Shown in pieces: positions 6,703-14,486 of a DNA stretch of 24,247 nt. Position 1 is the first letter of the stretch. The number at the start of each line of letters is the position of its first letter. This DNA is from Patescibacteria group bacterium (GTDB taxonomy: Bacteria; Patescibacteriota; Minisyncoccia; Minisyncoccales; JASEJS01), in NCBI GenBank assembly GCA_030016765.1, contig JASEJS010000005.1:1-24247 (forward strand), given 5' to 3'. Below the pieces are notes generated by a model that had not been told where the DNA came from, ran no database searches, and saw only the letters and a program-made list of their open reading frames with translations. A program made the translations under genes and the position numbers.

Positions 6703-7506
6703 TTAAAATAATTGCCAATACCAATCAATGGTTTTCTGACCCCAAAATAAAGCAATCAAGGTTCCAGCCACTAAAAATGGTCCAAAGGGAATTTCTGATT
6801 TAAGAGTTTTTTTACCAGAAATTACCAAAATTGTGCCAATCAAAGCCCCAAGAAAAAAAGCCAAAAAGAAAGCCACTAAAATTTTTGGAAAGCCCAAGAA
6901 AAGACCGATCAAAATTGCCAGTTTAAAATCGCCAAATCCCATCCACCGGGCTTGGGAAAATAAAATTATTGCCAAGAAAAACACTGATGGTAAAATTCCA
7001 AATCCCAAATCCCAAATCCTAAACAAATTCCAATGACCAAAATTCCAAATCCCCAATAGTTGATATAGGAAAGCTACTCCAATTGCTGGATAAATTATTT
7101 TATCAGGGATTATAAAATATTTTAGATCATAAACAAAAATGACAATGAGAAAACAAATTATTGTCAAATAATAAAAACTTGTTAAAAAAGCCATGGCAAT
7201 ATTATCAAGTTGAGAATTCTTAGGAAAAATTAAGAAGGCGGCAAAAACAAATAAAATTCCAGTAGCCAATTCTACTAATGGATATTGCCAGGAAATATTT
7301 TTTTGGCAATAGCGACATTTCCCTTTTTGAATTAAAAAGCTCAAAACTGGAATTAAATCTGACCAGCTTAAGATGTGTTGACAATGAGGACAATGAGATC
7401 TTTTAAATAAAAAACTTTGGCCAGTCTTTAATCTATAAATTACTGAATTTAAAAAAGAACCGATAATTAAGCCAAGAAGGAAAAATATTAAATAGGGGAA
7501 AGCCAT
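6703..7506 (-). CDS. pilD: Prepilin peptidase / leader peptidase, PilD-type
   Basis: 267 residues. An inner-membrane aspartyl protease that cleaves the leader of the prepilins encoded on both sides. Seen: the N-terminal membrane segment with GSFLNSVIYRLKTG; the cytoplasmic four-Cys zinc site (CPHCQH...CRYCQ) of the methylase-containing family; and both catalytic Asp motifs, VYDLKYFIIPD and RWMGFGDFKLA. The ATG at 7504-7506 is preferred over an in-frame TTG at 7554, because a terminator-like hairpin (7526-7545) lies between them and the protein family begins close to this Met. Residues between the two Asp motifs (GIWNFGHWNLFRIWDLGFGI) are encoded by the low-complexity repeat at 6993-7055. Spacing between the Asp residues is about 66, close to family members, so activity is probably kept. 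Confidence 0.95.
   Translation of the reverse strand: MAFPYLIFFLLGLIIGSFLNSVIYRLKTGQSFLFKRSHCPHCQHILSWSDLIPVLSFLIQKGKCRYCQKNISWQYPLVELATGILFVFAAFLIFPKNSQLDNIAMAFLTSFYYLTIICFLIVIFVYDLKYFIIPDKIIYPAIGVAFLYQLLGIWNFGHWNLFRIWDLGFGILPSVFFLAIILFSQARWMGFGDFKLAILIGLFLGFPKILVAFFLAFFLGALIGTILVISGKKTLKSEIPFGPFLVAGTLIALFWGQKTIDWYWQLF
6993..7055. repeat. AAATCCCAAATCC-type low-complexity repeat inside pilD
   Basis: About 60 bp built of AAATTCCAAATCCC units on the plus strand, containing CTAAACAAATTCCAAT (7019-7034). The same 16-mer occurs at 19245-19260 in the recG/glycosyltransferase junction. In pilD it is read in frame as Trp/Gly/Phe-rich residues. It looks like a dispersed AT-rich repeat that has entered a coding region. 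Confidence 0.7.
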
Positions 7507-7520
7507 ATAATTTCGATATA

Positions 7521-7548
7521 AAAAATACCCCTCTAAAAAGAAGGGGAA
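7521..7548 (-). terminator. Terminator-like hairpin after the pilin genes
   Basis: On the minus strand, CCCCT, a 9-nt loop, AGGGG, then TATTTTTTAT. The stem is only 5 bp of solid pairs with a good U-tract. Its place between the second pilin stop and the pilD ATG suits partial termination, giving more pilin than peptidase mRNA. Confidence 0.5.
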
Positions 7549-7565
7549 TTCCAAATTAAACTCAA

Positions 7566-7994
7566 CTACTCACAGCGGCTATTAGTGGTGGGGTGATCTA
7601 ATTCCTTAGCAATTCCAACTGAACAAACACACCAATGCTTTCCTGATTTACTTACCAAAGGAGAAGAAACAGCATACTCTTGATTATCTTCACTTTCTAT
7701 ACAAGTTAAATCTTGATTTCCATTGTATTTTTTAACCTCACTTTCCACCTTGCCAAAATCTCCAGTATCGCTTAAGGTATTATCAAGATCATTGCAGACT
7801 TCTTCATAATTACCATGAATATTATAGCTCATTTCAGCGGCATTTCTCACTTCAAATAAAGCCGTTTGAATGCCAGCATCTCTAGCCCTTAATCTAGCAT
7901 TATAAAGATTTACCAAAACAATACTGGCTAAAATTCCAATAATGGCAAACACTATCAAAAGCTCAATCAGAGTGAATCCTCTTAAAACTTCCAT
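7566..7994 (-). CDS. Type IV pilin (second, PilA-like)
   Basis: 142 residues. A six-residue leader MEVLRG precedes FTLIELLIVFAIIGILASIV, the classical type IVa pilin helix with Glu +5. The globular part includes ARLRARDAGIQTALFEVRNAAE and a C-terminal pair HWCVC...SRC; five Cys in all. It follows the first pilin by 27 bp, and their N-terminal coding parts are almost identical in DNA (7912-7948 against 8392-8428, one mismatch in 37), while the rest has diverged. Likely a second shaft or minor pilin from the same promoter. Confidence 0.92.
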   Translation of the reverse strand: MEVLRGFTLIELLIVFAIIGILASIVLVNLYNARLRARDAGIQTALFEVRNAAEMSYNIHGNYEEVCNDLDNTLSDTGDFGKVESEVKKYNGNQDLTCIESEDNQEYAVSSPLVSKSGKHWCVCSVGIAKELDHPTTNSRCE

Positions 7995-8021
7995 TGGAAA
8001 TTAGAGAGATTATTCTATTAA

Positions 8022-8489
8022 CTATTCACAAGTAAAAACAGTTGCACTACAAACAGTACTAGACAGTTGTTTTGCTGTCAGCTTATAATCTACACAATAG
8101 TATTCAGTTGGAGAAGGAGCCTGTAAAGTAGCATAGGCACAATATTCATCCTTCCCACTTGAAACATAAACATAAAAACTGCCACCTTGCTTGCAAACAT
8201 CCTCGCAGAGTTTATCTATGGTATCTGAGTCACAGGTACAGCTAGGACTACTAGGAGTACAAACCGTTGTACACTCTACCCGATCATAGTTTCCATCTGA
8301 AGAATAAAGAATTTCAGCCTCGCTTCTTACTTGGCTCATATCAGCAATAATTCTGGCATCTTTGGCCCTGGTTTTGGCTCCACTTAGAGAAACCAAAACA
8401 ATGCTGGCTAAAATTCCAATAATGGCAATCACCACTAAAAGCTCAATTAAGGTAAACCCTCTAAATTTTTGAGTGAAATACTGGAACAT
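8022..8489 (-). CDS. Type IV major pilin candidate, Cys-rich
   Basis: 155 residues. Leader MFQYFTQKFRG (11 residues), then FTLIELLVVIAIIGILASIV with Glu +5. The mature globular domain has ten Cys, six of them clustered (VECTTVC, SCTCDSD, LCEDVC), more than a typical single disulfide loop, so several disulfides or a metal site are likely. It directly follows the strongest promoter in the locus (8549-8577), which suggests it is the main shaft subunit. Exported after cleavage by the peptidase at 6703-7506. Confidence 0.92.
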   Translation of the reverse strand: MFQYFTQKFRGFTLIELLVVIAIIGILASIVLVSLSGAKTRAKDARIIADMSQVRSEAEILYSSDGNYDRVECTTVCTPSSPSCTCDSDTIDKLCEDVCKQGGSFYVYVSSGKDEYCAYATLQAPSPTEYYCVDYKLTAKQLSSTVCSATVFTCE

Positions 8490-8548
8490 TGTTAATTATT
8501 AAATTTTTAAATTTTTCGACCTTTCTGGTAAAATGGATTCATTTCCCG

Positions 8549-8577
8549 ATTTTATATTATACCATATCTATTGTCAA
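8549..8577 (-). promoter_or_regulatory. Strong pilin promoter
   Basis: On the minus strand, a perfect TTGACA (8572-8577), 17 bp, TAAAAT (8549-8554; 5/6). An extended -10, TGGTATAAT with hexamer at 8556-8561, overlaps it. Leader of about 50 nt to the pilin ATG at 8489. This gives pilin transcription independent of the pilM-pilC genes upstream. Confidence 0.72.
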
Positions 8578-8606
8578 GTCAAACTGTGGAAAACCCCTAA
8601 GCTAAA

Positions 8607-9812
8607 TTATCTTACTCCGATTTGATAAAGGGGCAGGAGAACTGCTGCTACTAAAAGGGCGACCAATAATCCTAAAAAGATAATCAAAACCGGCTCTAAA
8701 ATACTTATAAAATTGTCTATTGCCCGCTCCACTTCCTTTCGATAAAAATCAACGATATTCAGTAAAGTAGAATCTAATCTACCAGTTTTTTCTCCAATTG
8801 AGGTCATCTGAGTAAAAAGAGGGGGAATTGCTTCTGGATATGTCTCTAGCACCGAAGATATCTTTTCTCCTCTCCTTACTTCATCTCTGGTTTGGAAAAT
8901 GATAGTTTTGTAAACATCATTGCCAACTATCTCTCCGGTAATTTCTAAAGCCTGAGCAATGGGAAGACCGCCTGAAATCAAAGTGGAAAGGTTTTCAGCA
9001 AAGCGGCAGAGATAAATTTTTTTAAGCAGGGTCCCTATAAGGGGAATTTTTAGAGAACTTCTGTCAAAAAATTTTTTTCCTTGAGTAGTTTGAGAATATT
9101 TAAAAATGAAAATTATTAAAGAAATGAAACCAACCAAGATTAGCCATCCAAAATTTCTTAAAAAATTTGAAAATCCAATTACTAATTTGGTAATGAGAGG
9201 AGGTTCCATTTCCGAGGTTAAAAGAACCTGGGCGAGATGGGGAATAACAAAAATAATCATTGTTCCAAAGACTATTAAAAAAACAACAAAAACAAAAATG
9301 GGATAAATCATGGCTCCTTTCATTTTAGCTCGAAAGGAATCCTCCCTCTCTAAATGATCAGCTAAATATTCAATTACCCCAGGCAAATTCCCCGAAGCCT
9401 CACCGGATTTTATTATGCTGATATAAAATGGAGAAAAGAGTTTGGGATAATAGCTTAAGGCCTGAGATAAAGGAGTACCTCCCTCTACTTCTTCGGCAAT
9501 TTTTAAAATTATTTCTTTGAAGTTTAGATTTTTGGTTTGCCTAACTAAGGTATGAAGGGCTTCTACTGGAGGAATTTTAGATTTAAACATAATGGCTAGT
9601 TGTCTAAAAAAAACTATTATTTCTTTTGAAGAAATTCCCCCAAAAATTCTTATTTTTTTAGCCAAAAGAGAAGGAGTTTCAGCTTTTTCTAAATAGGTAA
9701 CAAATAGTTTATATTTTTGCAAAAGGGCCAAGGCTGCCTCTTTGGAAGAAGCTTCTACTATCCCTGATTGAATTTCACCAGTTTTGGTCCTAGCTTGATA
9801 ATTAAACTTCAC
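8607..9812 (-). CDS. pilC: Type IV pilus inner-membrane platform protein PilC (T2SSF family)
   Basis: 401 residues, the usual length (~405). The N-terminal part FNYQARTKTGEIQSGIVEA is typical of PilC/GspF. Two T2SSF domains follow, each with the EGG/GG-type motif (EEVEGGTPLSQALSYYPKLF and RDEVRRGEKISSVLETYPEAIPP) and a membrane segment (about residues 165-195, 215-235 and 370-395). PilC anchors the PilB and PilT motors. The start is GTG at 9810-9812, 41 bp after pilT, with a purine-rich AAGAGAAG upstream. Confidence 0.96.
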   Translation of the reverse strand: MKFNYQARTKTGEIQSGIVEASSKEAALALLQKYKLFVTYLEKAETPSLLAKKIRIFGGISSKEIIVFFRQLAIMFKSKIPPVEALHTLVRQTKNLNFKEIILKIAEEVEGGTPLSQALSYYPKLFSPFYISIIKSGEASGNLPGVIEYLADHLEREDSFRAKMKGAMIYPIFVFVVFLIVFGTMIIFVIPHLAQVLLTSEMEPPLITKLVIGFSNFLRNFGWLILVGFISLIIFIFKYSQTTQGKKFFDRSSLKIPLIGTLLKKIYLCRFAENLSTLISGGLPIAQALEITGEIVGNDVYKTIIFQTRDEVRRGEKISSVLETYPEAIPPLFTQMTSIGEKTGRLDSTLLNIVDFYRKEVERAIDNFISILEPVLIIFLGLLVALLVAAVLLPLYQIGVR

Positions 9813-9853
9813 AGAATTTGATTCTTCTCTTTCTTAAAAATAGAGGAGAAGTA

Positions 9854-10921
9854 TCACCTTATTAGTTTTCTCAGCTCGGCTGGATCTAAAGAATAATTTA
9901 AGGCATTCTCTAAAGAAATTTCTCTTGCTCTGACTAGATTAGCTAAAGATCTATTCAGAGATATCATCCCTAATTTAGCTGAGGTTTCAATGACTAAAGG
10001 TAATTCGTGAATTTTATTTTCCCGAATTAAGTTGGCTACAGCTGGGGTAGATATCATTATCTCACAGGCTGGAATCAAACCTCCTTTAATTCTAGGTATT
10101 AATCTCTGAGAAATCACTCCCAATAGAGAACCTGAGAGCTGGGCTCGAATTTGATCTTGTTGAGCCGGGGAAAAAGAATCGACTATCCGATGGATGGTCT
10201 GGGCAGCTGAATTGGTATGAAGAGTGGCAAAAACAAGATGGCCAGTTTCAGCAGCAGTAATGGCCGTAGCCATGGTCTCAGGATCCCTCATTTCTCCTAC
10301 CATAATTATATCCGGATCTTGGCGAAAGGTTGATCTTAAAGCTCTGGCAAAACTTAAAGTATCATGGTAAACCTCCCTTTGCTCAATAATACATCGGTCA
10401 GCTTCAAAAACATATTCAATTGGATCTTCAATGGTAATGATATGTTCAGCCCTGGTATGATTTATTTCATCTAAAAGGGCGGCTAAGGTAGTTGATTTGC
10501 CATGGCTGGAAGGACCGGTAACTAAAATAAATCCCTGGCTCGGACGAGTCCACTCATGTAAAATTGGAGGAAGATTTAATTCTTCAATGGTTGGAATTTT
10601 AGCTGGAATTAAACGAAGGGCAGCAGAGACGTTTCCTCTCTGGAAAAAAATATTCACTCTAAATCTAGCTTTATTATCAAAATTATAGGAAAAATCAATC
10701 TCTTTTTCTCTGAGAAATTTTTCTTTTTGAGGATCATCCATTAACTGAAAAGCTAACTCTTGAGAGTCTTTATTTGATAATTTTTTCATTCTAACTAAAG
10801 GGGTCAGTCTGTCAGTTATTCTTAAAGTGGGAGGATGACCAACTGAAATATGTAAATCAGAAGCTTTCTCTTTAATTGTTATTTCTAGTAACTCTTTTAA
10901 TTGAGTTTGATAGTTTTCCAT
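9854..10921 (-). CDS. pilT: Type IV pilus retraction ATPase PilT
   Basis: 355 residues, normal for PilT (~345). Hexameric cytoplasmic ATPase that depolymerises the pilus. Seen: N-terminal ASDLHISVGHPPTLRI; Walker A GPSSHGKSTT (~residue 136), which keeps GxxxxGK[ST] but has SSH where TGS is usual; Asp box ITIEDPIEYVFE; Walker B IIMVGEMRDPET; His box GHLVFATLHTNSA; and the PilT-type C-terminal motif VANLIRENKIHEL, which separates PilT from PilB. It starts 3 bp after the response-regulator gene, in one operon. Confidence 0.97.
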   Translation of the reverse strand: MENYQTQLKELLEITIKEKASDLHISVGHPPTLRITDRLTPLVRMKKLSNKDSQELAFQLMDDPQKEKFLREKEIDFSYNFDNKARFRVNIFFQRGNVSAALRLIPAKIPTIEELNLPPILHEWTRPSQGFILVTGPSSHGKSTTLAALLDEINHTRAEHIITIEDPIEYVFEADRCIIEQREVYHDTLSFARALRSTFRQDPDIIMVGEMRDPETMATAITAAETGHLVFATLHTNSAAQTIHRIVDSFSPAQQDQIRAQLSGSLLGVISQRLIPRIKGGLIPACEIMISTPAVANLIRENKIHELPLVIETSAKLGMISLNRSLANLVRAREISLENALNYSLDPAELRKLIR

Positions 10922-10924
10922 AGA

Positions 10925-11302
10925 TTATTGCTTTGAGCTTTCTAAAATCTCTTTTATTTCTTCTATTACTTGACTGGGAGTATAATGAGCCTTTATTAAA
11001 TATTTAGCCGCTCCCAGTTTTAGTCCCTTCTCCACTTCTCCCTTTTGGCCAAGATTGGAAAGGATCACTACCGGAATCTTTTTCAATTCCTCATTAGCTT
11101 TAATTTTTTTTAGAAATTCCCAACCATCAATTTGAGGTAAAACAATATCTAAAACTACTAAATCAGGTATTATTTCGCTGGTTTTTCTTAACCCTTCTTT
11201 TCCATCAGTGGCCACCTCTACTAAAAAACCAGCCTCTTTTAGTTTTAGAGTATAAATATCAATTAAGAAGGGGTCGTCTTCAATTAATAAAATTTTCTTC
11301 AT
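10925..11302 (-). CDS. CheY-like response regulator (stand-alone receiver)
   Basis: 125 residues, a receiver domain only. Seen: acidic pocket LIEDDPF (Asp9, Asp10), phospho-acceptor Asp near residue 52 in DLVVLDIVLPQIDGWEFL, Ser in VVILSNLG and Lys in KYLIKAH. There is no output domain, so it probably acts by protein contact, as PilG/PilH do in twitching control. It overlaps the end of pilB by 4 bp (ATGA) and is followed 3 bp later by pilT. That position between the extension and retraction motors suggests control of the motors. No histidine kinase is in the window. Confidence 0.92.
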   Translation of the reverse strand: MKKILLIEDDPFLIDIYTLKLKEAGFLVEVATDGKEGLRKTSEIIPDLVVLDIVLPQIDGWEFLKKIKANEELKKIPVVILSNLGQKGEVEKGLKLGAAKYLIKAHYTPSQVIEEIKEILESSKQ

Positions 11303-13026
11303 TTTTCTTCAGCTACCCTTAGGACTTCTTCAATCGTAGTAATTCCTTTTAAAGCCTTTAATATTCCATCTTGTTTCATAGTAATCATTCCCTGGGCCTT
11401 GGCCTCTTTAGCAATTCTGGTTTCTGAGGGTTCTTTCAAAATTATATCAGAAAGTTCATCAGTCATAGCTAGGACTTCAAAGAGAGCTATCCTTCCAGAA
11501 TAACCTTCGAAATTACACTTTCTACAACCTTTTGGTTCATAAATATAAAATTCCTTTGAAATTGAGAAATCCTTTTTTGCTGAGAGTGGCAGAGATTCTA
11601 ATTCTTTCAAAATCATCTCTTTAATTTTTGGCTTGGGCTCCTTTTTCTGTTTGCAATCTGGGCAAAGGGTCCTCACTAGCCTTTGAGCTAAAGCCACACT
11701 CAAAGTGGGAGGAATCAAAAAGGGGTGAATTCCCAAATCAATTAAACGAGGGGTCACTCCGAGAGTATTGGAAGTGTGGATAGTGGATAAAACAATATGG
11801 CCAGTTAAGGCAGCGTGGGTAGCTAAAGCTGCTGTTTCTTCGTCTCTGATTTCTCCTACCATAATAATATTTGGATCTTGCCTCAGAATATATCTAAGCC
11901 CAGTGGCAAAATCGTAGCCAATTTCTGGTCTAACTTGAGATTGGTTAACTCCTTCAATGAAATATTCAACCGGATCTTCTAAGGTCATAATATTCACTCC
12001 TTCTTTATTTAATAATTGCAAAATAGCATATAAGGTAGTGGTTTTTCCACAGCCAGTGGGACCTGAAGCCAAAATTAGGCCATAGGGCTTTGAAATGGCT
12101 TTTTTAACCACTTCAAAATTTCTTCCAACCAAACCCAATTCTTCAAAGGCTTTCAATCCCACAGTTGGATCTAACACTCTAATTTCTACCTTTTCTCCTA
12201 AAATAGTGGGGAAAGTTGAAACCCGGAAATCAATATCTTTTTCATCAATCTTAGTGGAAAATCTACCATCTTGGGGAATTCTAGTTTCATCGATCTTTAA
12301 ATTGGAAAGAATTTTTATCCTGGCTACAATGGCTGGATGAATTCTTAAGGGCAAAAAAATAGAAGAATGTAAAATTCCCAAAAGTCTAAATCTCACCCTT
12401 AATTTTTCTTTAGTCGGTTCAATGTGAATATCAGAGGCTCCTCCTTCTACGGCATGTCTTAAAATCACTGCCACCACTTTGGAGATGGGAGCTTCTTCAG
12501 CTAATCTTTCAAATTCAGCTGGCAATCTGGGAACTGGTTCAATTCTCTCTGGTCTTAATTCAGCTTCTAATTCCTCCAAAGCCCTGGTCACTTCTCTCCT
12601 TAAAGTTCGATATTGCTTCAATAAGTTATTAAAAGTAGTGAAAGTAATTAAGAAAACTCGATAATTGAATTTTCCTTGACGGGCCAAAAATTTAAGAGCT
12701 TCTTGAGCCTTGAGATCTTCTGGATAAACCATCCCGACTTCTAAAACCTCATCTTTTTTAGCTAGAGGAATCATCTGGTAATATTTGGCTGATTCTTCAG
12801 GAATTAACTCTAAAACTTTTAAAGGAACTTCCTCTGGAGCTACTTCCTTTAAAGGAATTTTTAAATTTTCTGATTTTAAACCAAATAAAAAATCTTCCGA
12901 AACAATTTTCCTTTCAATTAAAACTTTTTCTTCTTTCTGACCAGTACTCCTGATTTCATATTCTAAAGAAGTGGCTTTTTCTTTATCTATTATTCCTTTT
13001 TTAACCAATTGTTGAATTAGAGACAT
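11299..13026 (-). CDS. pilB: Type IV pilus extension ATPase PilB
   Basis: 575 residues from the ATG at 13024-13026. It has an N-terminal GspE_N/MshEN-type domain (~1-150), then the T2SSE ATPase: ASDIHIEPTKEKLRVRFR, Walker A SGPTGCGKTTTLY (~320), Asp box MTLEDPVEYF, Walker B IIMVGEIRDEE, His box GHIVLSTIHTSNT. The PilB-specific four-Cys zinc site follows (CPDCK ~455, CRKC ~500). It drives pilus extension at the PilM/N/O/C complex. A GTG at 13078-13080 would add 18 residues, but they are encoded by the hairpin array (13042-13161), so I take the ATG, although no Shine-Dalgarno is visible before it. The array may have displaced the original leader. Confidence 0.96.
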   Translation of the reverse strand: MSLIQQLVKKGIIDKEKATSLEYEIRSTGQKEEKVLIERKIVSEDFLFGLKSENLKIPLKEVAPEEVPLKVLELIPEESAKYYQMIPLAKKDEVLEVGMVYPEDLKAQEALKFLARQGKFNYRVFLITFTTFNNLLKQYRTLRREVTRALEELEAELRPERIEPVPRLPAEFERLAEEAPISKVVAVILRHAVEGGASDIHIEPTKEKLRVRFRLLGILHSSIFLPLRIHPAIVARIKILSNLKIDETRIPQDGRFSTKIDEKDIDFRVSTFPTILGEKVEIRVLDPTVGLKAFEELGLVGRNFEVVKKAISKPYGLILASGPTGCGKTTTLYAILQLLNKEGVNIMTLEDPVEYFIEGVNQSQVRPEIGYDFATGLRYILRQDPNIIMVGEIRDEETAALATHAALTGHIVLSTIHTSNTLGVTPRLIDLGIHPFLIPPTLSVALAQRLVRTLCPDCKQKKEPKPKIKEMILKELESLPLSAKKDFSISKEFYIYEPKGCRKCNFEGYSGRIALFEVLAMTDELSDIILKEPSETRIAKEAKAQGMITMKQDGILKALKGITTIEEVLRVAEEK

Positions 13027-13041
13027 TGACTTGGTTGGGTC

Positions 13042-13161
13042 GCGGCACGCATCGATTGCCTTCGGCAATCGTGCTAACACCGCTCTTTAGAAACCCACGG
13101 TTTCTAACGCTTGCCTTCGGCAAGCTGTTTTCCTACACGGGGGAACCGGAAGGTTCCCCCG
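13042..13161. repeat. GC-rich tandem hairpin array (possible dispersed repeat)
   Basis: Four consecutive perfect stem-loops fill the gap between the pilP-like gene and pilB. 13053-13071: 8-bp stem, 3-nt loop, extended outward by GCA/TGC with one bulge and by GCGG/CCGC. 13087-13107: 9-bp stem, loop CAC. 13109-13125: 7-bp stem, loop TTC. 13138-13161: 10-bp stem, loop GGAA. Two of them share the apex GCCTTCGGC. The stretch is much richer in G+C than all surrounding sequence. No U-tract follows, so it is not a simple terminator. REP-like or MITE-like repeat, or a structured RNA. Confidence 0.75.
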
Positions 13162-13181
13162 ATCCCCTCCGATTTGCGATG

Positions 13182-13439
13182 TTAATAAGAAATAAAAGGA
13201 TTTTCTCTGCCAATTTTTTCTTCAAAAGGCTTAATCTCCTCAAAAGGTTGCAATTCTTCAAGTAAAGGGTTTTTTAATACTTCGAAATTTATTTTTATTT
13301 CAGGAGGCTTAAAAACCTTTGGCAGGGGTTTTGGTTTTAATAAAAATCCATACCAAATCCCCATTAAAATGGTTAAGATTATTATTGTTAAAATCAGATA
13401 TTTTTGCTTCTTTCTTTTTTCTAAAAAGGCGATTTTCAT
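13182..13439 (-). CDS. Small PilP-like membrane protein
   Basis: 85 residues from the ATG at 13437-13439; a TTG two codons earlier overlaps the pilO stop and is possible. One membrane segment (~residues 14-35, LILTIIILTILMGIWYGFLL), a Pro/Lys-rich linker, and a C-terminal tail with two PFEE repeats ending KIGRENPFISY. The GRxNPF ending recalls the motif before the beta-domain of PilP, and the gene occupies the pilP position after pilO. The PilP beta-domain itself is absent. Called by position and motif; it may instead be an unrelated alignment-complex component. Confidence 0.6.
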   Translation of the reverse strand: MKIAFLEKRKKQKYLILTIIILTILMGIWYGFLLKPKPLPKVFKPPEIKINFEVLKNPLLEELQPFEEIKPFEEKIGRENPFISY

Positions 13440-13441
13440 TT

Positions 13442-13960
13442 TCAATAGGAATGAAACTTTATTTTTAAATTAAAATTAAAAGGAGGACCTTCTAAAGAAG
13501 AAAAAGAAAGAGATTCTATTTCAATTAATCTAGCTGTTTTTTCCAAACTAGAAAGAAAACTCTTGAAGGAAGAATAGCTACCGGAAAGGGCAAGGGGAAG
13601 GGAATGCTCTTTTATTTTTTCTCTTTCTGGCAGCGATTCTGAAGTAACTTCACCAAATCTTTTTAAAATCAGACCTGACTCAGAGCTGGTTTTCTGCAAA
13701 AATCCAAAAAGGGAAGGCAAAGAAGGACTAAGAGGTAAAGCTGAATCGATTTTCGAAAGCTGAGTTGAATATTTTCCCAACTCTCCGGAGAGTTCGTTGA
13801 GTTTTAAAAAATGTTCCTGGCTATATTTAATTTCAGCCCTTTTTTGATTAATTTCTTCTTGAACAGATTTTAAATTCTGGTATTGAGGCAAAATCAAAAC
13901 TACTACTAATATTAAGCTCATGAAAAGGCAAATGGAAATTGAAATGGGTTTGTTAATCAT
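13442..13960 (-). CDS. pilO: PilO-like pilus assembly protein
   Basis: 172 residues. A short cytoplasmic start (MINKPISISI), one membrane segment (~8-25), a coiled coil (YQNLKSVQEEINQKRAEIKY...), then a ferredoxin-like periplasmic domain (LPSLFGFLQKTSSESGLILK, LSGSYSSFKSFLSSLEKTARLIEIESLSF). This is the PilO pattern. It forms the alignment subcomplex with PilN and PilM. The start overlaps the pilN stop as ATGA (13957-13960), which indicates translational coupling. Confidence 0.88.
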   Translation of the reverse strand: MINKPISISICLFMSLILVVVLILPQYQNLKSVQEEINQKRAEIKYSQEHFLKLNELSGELGKYSTQLSKIDSALPLSPSLPSLFGFLQKTSSESGLILKRFGEVTSESLPEREKIKEHSLPLALSGSYSSFKSFLSSLEKTARLIEIESLSFSSLEGPPFNFNLKIKFHSY

Positions 13961-14484
13961 TTTTCAAATATCTGAGGGTCTAAAAGAAGATCAAAATTAA
14001 AAGAAATCTTTCCTTCTCGGTCAATTGAAATCTTAGATAAATTTACTTCTTTAATAAATTGGTTATCTTGGAAAATAAGGAGTTGTTGACCTAAAATTTG
14101 GAAATTCTCAGTAATACCACTAACTCTAAGCCGGCGTTCTTCAGAATTCCAATCAAGACTGAAAAACCAAACCTTGGGATGGGTGACTTTTTCTAAGAAT
14201 TCAAGGACTTTAGAAGTGGCTAAATGTCTTTTTAATAAAAAGTCCATATCTTCAATTTTTCGTTGGGAACTCAAAATTTCTTTTTCCAAATTAATTATAG
14301 CTGGAGTTCTCTGTTTAATCAAAACTGCCTCCAGATCCTGAAATTCAGCTTTTAATTTTTTTACAAAATGATTTAAAGCAAAGAAGCTCAAAATGACAGC
14401 TATTAAAAGAGCAATTGAGAAATAAAATAAAATATTTAACCAAGAAATTATTTTTGGTGCTGGTTTTGGAATTATTTCAATCAT
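13957..14484 (-). CDS. pilN: PilN-like pilus assembly protein
   Basis: 175 residues. It begins MIEIIPKPAPKIISWLNILF, comparable to the short cytoplasmic PilN tail that binds PilM, though the INLLP consensus is only loosely kept (IEIIPKP). One TM at about 15-40, a coiled coil, then a small periplasmic alpha/beta domain with WFFSLDWNSEERRLRVSGITENF. It starts 2 bp after the pilM stop and overlaps pilO by 4 bp. Assigned mainly from order (M-N-O) and topology. Confidence 0.85.
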   Translation of the reverse strand: MIEIIPKPAPKIISWLNILFYFSIALLIAVILSFFALNHFVKKLKAEFQDLEAVLIKQRTPAIINLEKEILSSQRKIEDMDFLLKRHLATSKVLEFLEKVTHPKVWFFSLDWNSEERRLRVSGITENFQILGQQLLIFQDNQFIKEVNLSKISIDREGKISFNFDLLLDPQIFEK

Positions 14485-14486
14485 AA

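Noticed and set aside
6111..6755. FimT-like pilin beginning at 6755
   Set aside because: The extra 25 residues overlap pilD and precede the prepilin signal, which begins naturally at the ATG 6680.
6703..7554. Prepilin peptidase beginning at the TTG 7554
   Set aside because: A terminator-like hairpin would lie within the gene and the added residues do not fit the family; ATG 7506 is better.
13042..13161. Integron attC sites
   Set aside because: Hairpins are short and perfectly paired, with no GTTRRRY/RYYYAAC core pair, no extrahelical bases and no integrase in the window.
13042..13161. Rho-independent terminator
   Set aside because: No U-tract follows any of the stems in either direction.
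13026..13265. Plus-strand reading frame of 79 codons across the hairpin array
   Set aside because: It runs antisense to pilB's start and the pilP-like gene, has no ribosome site and is explained by the GC-rich repeat.
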